DNA from: Nothophaeocryptopus gaeumannii
Lineage: Eukaryota > Ascomycota > Dothideomycetes > Mycosphaerellales > Mycosphaerellaceae
DNA length: 64,000 bases
NCBI GenBank assembly: GCA_031771865.1
Contig: JASISA010000009.1
Coordinates: 1,674,001-1,738,000 of the forward strand
Direction: 5' to 3'
Positions 55,680-64,000 of the stretch are shown here, piece after piece. Under the pieces are notes generated by a model. It searched no databases. It worked only from the letters and a program-made list of their open reading frames with translations, and was not told where the DNA came from. Within the stretch, counting starts at the first letter, position 1, and each line of letters opens with the position of its first letter. Position numbers and translations under genes: made by a program.

Positions 55680-56308
55680 CTTTAGATGTGCGGATTGTTA
55701 GAAAGAGTGCGACCAGCCATCATATAAGACTCTTGCAAAGCCTCGTCAGGCTACGATGCGCAGCTGAAACGCACATGGCGAGGGTCAAGCAATGCTTGCG
55801 CTCCCGACACGCGTTGCTGATACGCACAGAGCGATCGCAGTTCAGAGCTACACAATAAATAGAGCACGCTAAGCAATGGTTCGCGAGATCAAGAACGGCT
55901 ACTCCGGAACGGCTCCGTCATGCGTCTGAGCTGTCGCGTTTCGGCCTGGATCTGGCGAACAATGACAGGTTCCGGTGTTTCACATGCGACCGAGCCAAGG
56001 TCGGCTTTTTGCGAAGAAAACTTGACTTACCGATCCAAAAAAAGGTCCATCTCCAAAATCTGGTCGCTATGCATTATTTCTGTACATGAGTTGCGAATCG
56101 GTCGTCGAATCTATGCTGTACAGAGCTCTCTTGGTGCCTGCAGTCGCCCATCCTCAGGATTAAAAGCTTTGAAGCGGACTGTGGCCCTGTAGCATGGGAG
56201 CTGCGCTCGACATGTGCTGGCCTCGTCTTCCACGCATGCCATTCGGCCGCTTGCGGCATTCGGCGTACTTCGCTGTTCTCATCCTCCTCGATACAAATTC
56301 GCAGCTCT
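55680..56308. other. Intergenic region, no gene recognised
   Basis: Holds the upstream flank of the methyltransferase gene and the 3' flank of MGM101. No convincing coding sequence. Confidence 0.5.
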
Positions 56309-57331
56309 TCACTTCTTGTGGGGATCAGCCTTACTGGCTGTAGCCTCCGCCCTCGCCTTCTGGAAAGCCTGGCTTGCGGCACTCGCGACACCACTCCCGC
56401 TCTTGGCACTTGACCCAGCGCTCGTGCTCTTAGAAGTACTGTTCTGTCCCGGCATACCGATTTCCTTCCACGGGTATTTGACCTCATCGTCCTTGCGCAT
56501 ATAATGCTTCCTTCTCTTCTTGGTCACCTGGTGCTCGACCATGGCCTCTTTCGCCTCCTGCGCCATGAATCTCTTGATGAAGCGCGGGTCCCATAATTCG
56601 CTTGCTATGCCAAGGTCTTTGCAGCAACGCATGAGGGCGTTGGACTTGCAGCCTTCGGTGGCGGTCGGAATGCCGTCGGGTTCGAAGTATTGCTGTTCGC
56701 CGCGGGCGATGGAGACGAGTCTATGGAAGTGTCAATCAGTTTTTGGTTCTTCACAGTGCCAATTGTCTCAAAATCGATCTGCTCACCTCCCACCGCATAC
56801 TAGTCCATACTCCCTCGTGACGACCTTCTGAGTGACAATGGTTTCTCCTCTCGGCGCAAGCCCCCATCCTCCCGGGCCAAAAGCGCGGTTCAATTTCCGC
56901 CTGTACTTGATTTCCGGCAGGTATACAATGCCATCAGGCTTGACTTCAATATCATCGTACTCCAAGGGCTCTTGTAAAACAGCGGCCTGTTCAGCGGTGA
57001 AAGGAGTAGAGCTCAAGCCGTGAAACGAACGTGTCCAGTCCACTTGCTTCTCGTTCTCGTTCAGTACTGGTGGTGGATCCTGGAGGCCATCGGTGAGGTC
57101 TCGTAGAGGTTCGGACTCATCGGAGGGTGAAAGGTCTTTCTGCATTTTCTCGGCGTTGGCGGCGGCTTGGGGAGGTGAAGGTGTTCGTGGTGCTGCTGCA
57201 GGTTGCTGGTGTCGCTTCGAAGTCGTCGCGATGCTGCGTGTTTGCTGCGATACCCGACATACTCGCTGTGTCGTTGATGAAGAGCGTAGGGACAGCACCA
57301 AACTTTGGCTAGCTCGTCGTGATGAAGACAT
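56309..57331 (-). CDS. MGM101: Mitochondrial genome maintenance protein Mgm101
   Basis: Exons are 57331-56787 and 56720-56309, with a 66-nt intron (gtgagc...ccatag), giving 318 residues. The start chosen is the ATG at 57331; an in-frame ATG at 57370 is possible. The first ~35 residues are Arg/Ser-rich without acids (SSTTQRVCRVSQQTRSIATT), a mitochondrial presequence. The core has VDWTRSFHGLSSTPF, KPDGIVYLPEIKYRRKLNRA, FGPGGWGLAPRGE and, after the intron, GIPTATEGCKSNALMRCCKD and LGIASELWDPRFI, as in Mgm101. Mgm101 is a Rad52-like single-strand annealing protein that keeps and repairs mtDNA. A Ser/Ala-rich C-terminal extension follows the core. Confidence 0.96.
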
Positions 57332-57614
57332 TGAGCGATGTTTAGTAGTATATACTGGAATGAATCTCATACGCAAGGTACGCGGTAGGCGAATCAATTG
57401 TGGCCCGTGCACTGCGGAGGAGAAGGAGGTGAAGAGCTTCCTCCATATCAACACCCCAACACTTCATCAACTGGTTCTTGCGACATCCCGTACTGTACAC
57501 TTGCTGTGTAGCATGGCCATTGTATGAGGTCTGATTCACCCTTGAGCAGAGACACTTGAGCTGAAGTCCGACCCAATACCAGATTGTGCCTTGCGCCCCT
57601 CCGGATACTTCATC

Positions 57615-58039
57615 TTACACATCCTTCTGATCCGTCCTCGACTCATTCCCTTGCCGCTTCCAGCACTGCTTGAATGCCTCCATCTGGCCATTGAACGTCA
57701 GTCTTCCTGTCCATGAGCTCGAAGTAGACCCGCTGAGCGACGGTAGGTCCCGATCACGCCCTCGCGACTCACCTCATCTTTGCAAGCCCTCCAGTCTTTC
57801 TTGTCCCGAAAGCAGTCGTTGAGTGTGGTGTTCTCGTCTACAACACATCAGCCCTGCGCTCCGAGCCGAACTTTTCAAGGGACCGACCTGCGCATCCAGT
57901 ACTAAAGATTCGCTTGACCCTACGACTGTCAGCCAAAATTACCGCCAGGGCTCAGCTTCCATACAACGTACCATTCATCGGGCTCATCATCTTCTTCCAG
58001 CTCGGCGGTAGCCGCTTGATCTTTTGCATCGTTCGACAT
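57615..58039 (-). CDS. COA4: Coa4-like twin CX9C protein (cytochrome oxidase assembly)
   Basis: Four small exons: 58039-57972, 57919-57888, 57837-57773 and 57683-57615. The introns are 52, 50 and 89 nt, all GT-AG with agreeing phases, giving 77 residues. The protein reads DEPDEWVKRIFSTGCADENT, LNDCFRDKKDWRACKDEMEA, FKQCWKRQGNESRTD: four cysteines spaced CX9CX9CX9C, the CHCH pattern of Coa4/Cmc3. Such proteins are oxidised by Mia40 in the intermembrane space and help build cytochrome c oxidase. It is divergent from the biotin ligase gene, with 103 bp between starts, and lies beside MGM101. Confidence 0.88.
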
Positions 58040-58142
58040 CTTGACTCTTGATCTCAACTGAACATTGATGGAATATAGAGAAGAAGAATCGGATCGAAGG
58101 CGAGGACACGGCATCATTACTCCCCACACGTGACTCGCCACC
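58040..58142. promoter_or_regulatory. 103 bp bidirectional promoter, COA4 / biotin ligase
   Basis: The whole space between two divergent ATGs. It must hold both leaders and core promoters. ACACGTGA near 58127 contains a CACGTG E-box, a possible bHLH (Cbf1-type) site. Confidence 0.5.
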
Positions 58143-60262
58143 ATGTCTTCATCCAAACGCATCAACGTCCTCATCTACTCTGGCCCATCAACATCTCTAC
58201 CATCCGTTCGACATGCAACATGGACGCTACGCCGCCTACTCGGCCCGAACTACGCCGTTCACACTCTGTCGTCCGACCAGCTTCTCAAAGAGCCATGGCC
58301 CGCTACATGTGCGCTTCTAGTCATCCCAGGTGGAGCTGATTCTGGTTACTGTCGAATACTAAACGGAGAGGGCAACAGACGCATCAAGACGTATGTCGCA
58401 AGCGGTGGCAAGTATTTGGGGCTCTGTGCAGGAGGATACTATGGTAGCGCCAAGTGCGAATTCGAAGTTGGGCGCAAAGGATGGGAAGTTGTCGGTGACA
58501 GAGAACTGGCTTTCTATCCAGGATCATGTAGAGGCCTCGCTTTTAAAGGCTTCGTATATGGTAGTGAGAAGGGCGCCAAGGCCGTGAAGCTGGAGGTTAA
58601 CAGTACCATCGTAGACAGTGCGAGCTCGAGCTTCAGCTCTTACTACAATGGAGGAGGCGTGTTTGTCGACGCAGGGAAACTCAAAGACCGAGGTGTAGAA
58701 GTTCTTGCAAGCTTTGAAGGTGAGCTTGCTGTAGAGTCTGGAGATTCTCAAGCAGCCATCGTCTACTGCAAGGTCGCAGAAGGAGCAGCCATCTTGACCG
58801 GTCCTCACCCAGAGTATTCCCCCCTCTTATCCAATGCAAAGCTTTTGGGCTAATTTTTTGCAGATTTGCAGCTGCGAACTTGAACCGGGAAGAGATTTCC
58901 AACGCGAATTACGGCGAGATTATCGACTCTTTGTTGGCAACAGACAAGCAGCGAACTGACTTCCTCAAGGCTTGTGTGACCAAGCTGGGGCTCGAAGTGA
59001 GCCAAGACATCCAAGCGGTACCGTCTCTCTCTCATTTGCATCTATCTTCTGCACAGTCTGGCGAGATTAAAGAACTGCTACACCGATGGCAAGAGGCGGG
59101 AATCATCACCCGAGAGGCCGACGGATTGTACATCAAAGGCGAGAACGACACCTTCCGCCTCAAGGAGACTAACTCGTGGAGCATAGACGGTCTGACGGAG
59201 GCAGTCAAAGACGCCGCATCGACTGTTGCTTCTGCGGTGGCTGGAGACACTCGAGCTGACGAGTCTGCCGATAGAGTTCCCAACTATAACACTGTCGTGA
59301 AAACACTTCTCCCTCACACAACAACGGCGCCGTCGCCCAAAGAGACACCTCACTTCAATCACGCAGCCTTTTACACCAATCTCGAACACTACCAATCCAA
59401 GCATTCTGGCATATCTGGCGACTATGGCCGGGTTATATTCTACGGCGAAGTAATTACTAGCACGCAGACGGTCCTGGAGAAGAATGTTTCGCTCTTGGGC
59501 CAACTACCCATTGGCACAACAGCAACAGCGACAACACAAGTATCCGGCCGAGGCCGCGGCACCAACGTATGGGTCTCCCCACCTGGAAGTATGATGTTCA
59601 GTACCGTCCTCAAACACAGTCTCTCCCTCTCCTCGTCAGCGCCCGTCGTCTTCGTTCAATACCTCGCCGCACTGGCTATCGTCGCTGGTCTCAAGACATA
59701 TGACAGGGGATATGAAAAGCTACCTGTTAGACTCAAGTGGCCCAACGACATCTACGCTCTGGACCCAAATTCTTCACCAAAAGACCACGAGAAGCGTGAA
59801 TCATATGTCAAGATCGGCGGAATCCTAGTCAATTCATCATACTCCGGCGGCGATTACACCCTCATCGTTGGCATCGGTCTCAACCTCGCAAACCCAGGCC
59901 CAACAACGTCAATCACACATTTGGCCAAGAAAGCCGGTCTGGCACCTCCCGCCTCCGAGAAACTTCTCGCTTCCATCCTCGTCAACTTCGAATCCTTATA
60001 CGCCCGCTTCTGCGTGACCGGATGGAGCCAGCAACTGGAGAAAATGTACTACGAGAATTGGTTGCACACTGATCAAATTGTGGTGCTGGAGACGGAATCT
60101 GGTGCGAAAGCGAGGGTAAAGGGGATCACAAGCGATTGGGGATTGCTTGTTGCTGAGGAAGTTGGAAGAGATGGGAAAGGGACCACGGGGAGGAAGTTTG
60201 AGTTGCAAAGTGATAGCAATTCTTTCGATTTCTTCAAGGGCTTATTGAAGAAGAAGATCTAG
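58143..60262 (+). CDS. BPL1: Biotin-protein ligase (holocarboxylase synthetase)
   Basis: Exon 1 is 58143-58813, the intron 58814-58863 (50 nt, gtattc...ttgcag), and exon 2 58864-60262, giving 689 residues, about the length of the yeast enzyme. The spliced junction reads TGPHPEFAAANLNREE. The N-terminal ~225 residues form the glutamine-amidotransferase-like BPL_N domain (LVIPGGADSGYC, KYLGLCAGGYYGS). The C-terminal half is the catalytic domain with GRGRGTNVWVSPPG (biotinyl-AMP loop, about residue 452) and RLKWPNDIYAL (Lys near 515), then a small C-terminal domain. It attaches biotin to acetyl-CoA, pyruvate and other carboxylases. Confidence 0.96.
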
Positions 60263-60314
60263 CTAGAGCTGCGGAGGTCGTAGCGAGCGATGAGCTATCC
60301 ATCAGCATCCATAA

Positions 60315-60639
60315 TTATGTCTTGTCGGGCTCAGGTCTTGTCTTATCAACTGTTTGGAAGATACAATCCCTCTTTCTCCAAAGACATCGAACGCAAGTGC
60401 CAGTTTCGTCTTGGTGTCTCAGCGTGCATCGTGATTTGGACTGACGACAGCCAGCTAGCCTATCATCAGCCTCTGCTTCGCCATTTGAATGTACCTTTCG
60501 CAGGTAGGGAGCGAGACGTACTACATGCTTGGGCAACTCGATAGTATCCGAGTTTGGACCCGCGCGAGGTGGCGATACTCGATTGTCGGGCTTCGAGTAG
60601 AGCATGCTTGCTGGCTGCTGCTGCCGCCGCGTTCTCCAT
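60315..60639 (-). CDS. Stand-alone Zn2Cys6 protein, 85 residues
   Basis: Exons are 60639-60522 and 60454-60315, with a 67-nt intron (gtacgt...ggctag). The spliced product has a complete Zn(II)2Cys6 cluster, ACTGCRQSKSRC followed by CVRCLWRKRDCIFQ. The intron splits the first Cys pair, a common intron position in this family. The protein ends 12 residues after the cluster, and 52 bp further on lies the stop of BPL1 in tail-to-tail orientation, so there is no room for the usual linker, coiled coil and regulatory domain. It is either a truncated remnant or a mini DNA-binding protein. The cluster is seen directly; expression is unknown. Confidence 0.6.
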
Positions 60640-60877
60640 GTTGGCTCTTGTTGGCCGTTGACACGTTTGCGATTCTGATATATGTAGCCGTGTGGTGAAG
60701 TCAGCGGTCTTGCAACATCGAACAGATAAGAAAGCTGCTTGGCCGCAGTTGTAGATGTACCTGCATGACGGAGGCGAGTGTCCAGGACCAATTGATGCAT
60801 GAGTGACACTACGCTCGGATTTGAATCTAAGTTCGAAAGTTGAAGAGTGCAATGTTGGCTTTTGAACTTGATACGAG

Positions 60878-62478
60878 CTACGTCTTCCTAACTACGACCT
60901 CAGTTTCCACAGTGCCTTCTTCGCCAGTACTGGCTAATCTTCCAGCAATCTCTGCCTCCTGCTTCACGTGCTCCGGCACGATCACAGTGTCCTCTTGGAA
61001 GTAATTTGAATCTGTGGAATAGCGAATTGTTACAATGTACAAAAATACAATGCCGACCGCGTAGCACGCGAATTGAAACGAGAGCTGACCAATGTATGCA
61101 ACGCCATTGCCGTCGATGATGACTTAAAAATGTTAGTATAACCTATCTCTTCAAGTTGACGATATTGGACTCGAGCTTACAGCTGAACATCATACCAAAT
61201 GCAGTGACTACTCGAAAGACGCCTGCCATGCGTGAAAGACGCTCAGGTTCGTTGGTCAACGTGCAAATCACGTACTGGGTTGCGATTTGGTAAATGCTAC
61301 GAGTTGATCAGCAAGTCAGTATCCCTCCCGAGTCCCAGTGCGCCCTACCTATACACCGATCCGTAAATAATGTAGATCACGAACGGCGCTACAAACTTGT
61401 CGTCAGTCCAGTCGACCAGAGGTCCCGGCTCATGCCGATCGACATGGTTCCGAACAAGCCATCCGGCTTCGGCAGCACAGATAGCGAGGGTGATGACGCT
61501 CATCAACGTGATGCCAATTAGGCATCGAACTCGTCTCCTTCCAAAGCGAGGGCTGTCCAGAATCCAAGTCATGCCGCAACTCGCTGGAAGCTGGATGAAG
61601 TTGAACATAACATTGTTCAGCGACCGAGTTCTCAAGTTGAAATAGTATCCATTCAAGGAGCTCTGCAGAGCCAGTGCCATTTCTGCCGCAAAGATGGGCG
61701 GAAGAAGCATCATGAACTTTTTATCCTTCAGCATACTGACTATGCCAGCCAATTCGGTCCTGAGAGCGGGCTGTTGAAAGACGGCTAGATGCGTTCCATC
61801 ACTCCTCACGACGCTCTTCGGCCGAACCAGCAACGTCAGAGCCATCACCATCGCGAAGACTTGGATGATGATGAAGACGATGTAGACAGGATTGGGCGCT
61901 CCCGCGTTCTGGGCGTCTGCGTGGATGTTGATACCAAGAGCGACCAAGGCAGCAATGATCGATCCGCCTTCGCAGAGCGTCCATTGAACCGTCATATACA
62001 ACGCCTTGTCCTTCGCCTCGGCGTAAGAGTATGCGATAGCATTTGCTGAAGCCCATAACAAGGCTGCAGAAACACCTTCGACGGCACCTCCTGTGTAGGC
62101 GAGCCAGGAGTTGCCGCTACGATCATAGTACCAGAGGCCGCCAGTGTACATTGAATATCCGATAGAGCCCAGAAAGACGGTCAAGCTGGGCCCAATTAAG
62201 TTCATGATCGATCCACCAAACCATCCTGTTAGAAAGAAGATACCGTACAAAATGGCGTTGACATTGGCGGCTACGATTTGTGATGAAGGCTTTCCGCCGC
62301 CAGCACCCAGACCGGTGAGGGCGAGATAGATTCCCGGTAAACAGAAGAGGATCGACCTGATGATTGTTCAGCAAGATTCAGCCAATTTCTATTCAAGAGG
62401 GTAAACCATCACAAACCCTGCTACGAAGTTCTGTGTGAACGGATGATTCAGTCGCCAGATCGATTGGACAGAAGGCAT
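60878..62478 (-). CDS. UNC93-like major facilitator transporter
   Basis: Exons downstream of the start region are sure: 62356-61349, 61296-61181 and 61122-60878, with introns of 52 and 58 nt in agreeing phases. They encode about 455 residues with some ten membrane segments, beginning FCLPGIYLALTGLGAGGG and including FFLTGWFGGSIMNLIGPS and NVMFNFIQLPASCGMTW. The protein ends in a charged cytosolic tail (EHVKQEAEIAGRLAS). This is the UNC93/DUF895 branch of the MFS. A likely first exon (62478-62407, MPSVQSIWRLNHPFTQNF) has a good donor at 62406, but its phase does not match exon 2, so the 5' end is unresolved or frameshifted. The substrate is unknown. Confidence 0.75.
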
Positions 62479-62890
62479 ATTGACCGCAAGTCGTTCGCAC
62501 AATGGAGCAATGTGGTGAAAACAGAAACAAGTAGCAATGAGTGTCGAGTGCACTGAAGATGTTCTCATATTTTGCGTTCTTGTGCTCGCGATACAGTCCC
62601 GACGACAATGCTTGGCTGCGTGAAACGGGAATTGAGCTGCATCGATAGGCCAACTCTCTTTCTGCAGCACCGGCACTGTATCAATACACCTTCTCTCGGC
62701 GAATGAGGCTGCGGCGAAACAGCTGAGGAGACGTTGAAGCTCTCGCCGCCGGCACAATAGCGTCTTCTCGAGAATCTGTAATGTTTCATCGTGCGAATGA
62801 GCGACAAAGGTCCAAATTTACGAGCCACGACAGCAAAGCTTGCGACTGCTTTCATTTGCAGTCTATGTCACCGTGCCTTAGTCTTCGACC
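62479..62890. other. Divergent upstream region
   Basis: Lies between the presumed starts of the transporter (minus) and the M20 hydrolase (plus). No gene recognised. Confidence 0.5.
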
Positions 62891-64000
62891 ATGGCTTTGG
62901 TATCAAGAGCCTGGAGATTGCCAGCTGGACGGAGCCTAAGAGCACGGCTTGTCACTTCATCGTTCCAGGCTCCAAAACGGTGGTTGAGTAGCACCAGTGT
63001 TCGCAGGCAGGCCGCAGCATCCAGCCTTACAGTTAATCAACAGCGACTTTGGGATACCATCCACCACACAGCCCAATGGGGCGCGTCTCCAGAAGGCGGC
63101 GTTCGACGCCTTGCGCTGACACAAGAAGACAAGGCCGTGCGAGATTGGTTCGTAAGGACCGTCCAACAATACGGATGTTCCGTCAAAATCGACCAAATGG
63201 GCAGCATTTTCGCCGTGCGGCCAGGCCAAAGTAATGACATGCCTCCAATTGGCATTGGCTCCCATCTAGATACGCAACCAGCAGGCGGACGGTATGACGG
63301 GATCCTGGGCGTTCAAGCTGGGATCGAGATCCTTCAGACCTTGCACGAGAACCGATATGAGACGTATGCGCCGCTTGCCGTGATCAATTGGACTAATGAG
63401 GAAGGTGCAAGATTCAATACGGGCATGATGGCAAGCGCAGTCTGGGCTGGGAACTTGTCGCTGCAGGATGCGTACGACCACAAAGATTCGAATGGGCTCT
63501 CCTTTCGAGATGAGCTGGAGAAGATCGGTTATCTCGGCCCTGTAGAAGCATCCTTCAAGGCGAATCCACTTTCTGCCCATTTTGAATACCATATCGAGCA
63601 GGGACCGGTGCTTGAAGATGAGAACAAGTCTGTCGGCGTGGTGACTGGAGTCCAAGGGATGACATGGCTTATGATAGACGTAGTCGGGAGGTCGCAACAT
63701 TGCGGAACGACGCCTATCGACCGCAGATCTGATGCCCTTCTCGCGGCAGCTCAGATGATAAGCCGCGTGAATGAGATTGCCTGGGAGAATGGCGGTGTCA
63801 CGACAGTCGGTGTCTTCAGCTCAGATCCGCAAAGTCCTGGTACTATTCCAGGACAGGCGAGGTTCAGTGTGGACATCGAGCATCTAGACAACGGCACCAT
63901 GGACCTCATGAACCAGGAAGTCCGTAAGTCTTGCAAGGCGATTGGCGAGAAGCATGGGTGCACAGTCGACATAGAGCAAATCTGGAGGAGCGCTGCGGTA
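62891..64000 (+). CDS. M20-family N-carbamoyl amidohydrolase (beta-ureidopropionase type), 3' end missing
   Basis: Open from the ATG at 62891 (gaccATGgc) to the window edge, 370 residues. The first ~45 residues are Arg/Ser-rich without acids (MALVSRAWRLPAGRSLRARL, then RWLSSTSVRRQ), suggesting mitochondrial import. Metal-site motifs of the M20 carbamoylase subgroup follow in order: GIGSHLDTQPAGGRYDGILG, INWTNEEGARF, FEYHIEQGPVLE and HCGTTPIDRRSDAL. Relatives hydrolyse N-carbamoyl-beta-alanine, N-carbamoyl-L-amino acids or allantoate with two zinc or manganese ions, in pyrimidine or purine nitrogen salvage. Which substrate applies cannot be told from the visible part. No frame break is seen. 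Confidence 0.9.
   Translation, partial: MALVSRAWRLPAGRSLRARLVTSSFQAPKRWLSSTSVRRQAAASSLTVNQQRLWDTIHHTAQWGASPEGGVRRLALTQEDKAVRDWFVRTVQQYGCSVKIDQMGSIFAVRPGQSNDMPPIGIGSHLDTQPAGGRYDGILGVQAGIEILQTLHENRYETYAPLAVINWTNEEGARFNTGMMASAVWAGNLSLQDAYDHKDSNGLSFRDELEKIGYLGPVEASFKANPLSAHFEYHIEQGPVLEDENKSVGVVTGVQGMTWLMIDVVGRSQHCGTTPIDRRSDALLAAAQMISRVNEIAWENGGVTTVGVFSSDPQSPGTIPGQARFSVDIEHLDNGTMDLMNQEVRKSCKAIGEKHGCTVDIEQIWRSAAV

Overview
The window looks like a chromosome segment from a filamentous ascomycete (Pezizomycotina, most likely Dothideomycetes; inferred). The grounds are short 50-90 nt GT-AG introns with CTRAY-like branch sites, fungal-only families (DUF3500, Dyp peroxidase, Mgm101, F-box and BTB relics), and a 22 kb block of retroelements mutated in the RIP manner: CpA/TpG almost gone, TpA and TAG stops everywhere. 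Most genes are spliced, and several assignments below come from joining exons by hand.

Left arm, 1-25.5 kb. The 5' end of a secreted acid trehalase leaves the left edge. Then come a GPI-anchored wall protein, the mitochondrial glycine decarboxylase P-protein, a GST-like protein whose last intron decides whether it ends in a peroxisomal AKL signal, and a scytalone-dehydratase-like enzyme. From 10.9 to 21 kb coding is sparse and decayed (F-box, LRR-like and BTB pseudogenes) around one intact Dyp-type peroxidase. An F-box-like protein, a Zrg17-like CDF zinc transporter and a divergently transcribed two-TM membrane protein complete the arm.

RIP block, 25.7-47.56 kb. This is a nest of dead elements: Copia fragments (RNase H and protease), two pogo-type transposase relics, a DIRS-like tyrosine-recombinase retroelement, and four LINE copies (A-D) of one Tad/I-like family with TAA/ATT-repeat tails. 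A and D are nearly full length, inverted and heavily mutated. C sits inside the DIRS RNase H with a 10 bp target duplication. B is a 5'-truncated, hardly mutated copy inside the DIRS gag region. A small GC-rich island with repeated hairpins has escaped RIP.

Motif island, 48.4-53.1 kb. Next to the RIP block lies a non-RIPed accessory island with a DDE integrase-core transposase pseudogene, a Cys-rich coiled-coil protein and a low-complexity protein carrying a SUMO-interaction-like motif. The 9-bp motif CACTCGYAG and its reverse complement are scattered through it. In the three introns I can place, the motif runs in the sense direction and supplies the 3' splice site. In the long open frames it runs antisense and encodes Ala/Ser/Thr linkers. 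I consider this the most novel structure in the window.

Right arm, 53.3-64 kb. A DUF3500 protein and a methyltransferase are followed by a conserved mitochondrial/biotin group: Mgm101, the twin-CX9C protein Coa4, and biotin-protein ligase. Coa4 and the ligase share a 103 bp divergent promoter. Then come an 85-residue stand-alone Zn2Cys6 protein, an UNC93-like MFS transporter and an M20-family N-carbamoyl amidohydrolase cut by the right edge. No rRNA, tRNA or CRISPR was found.
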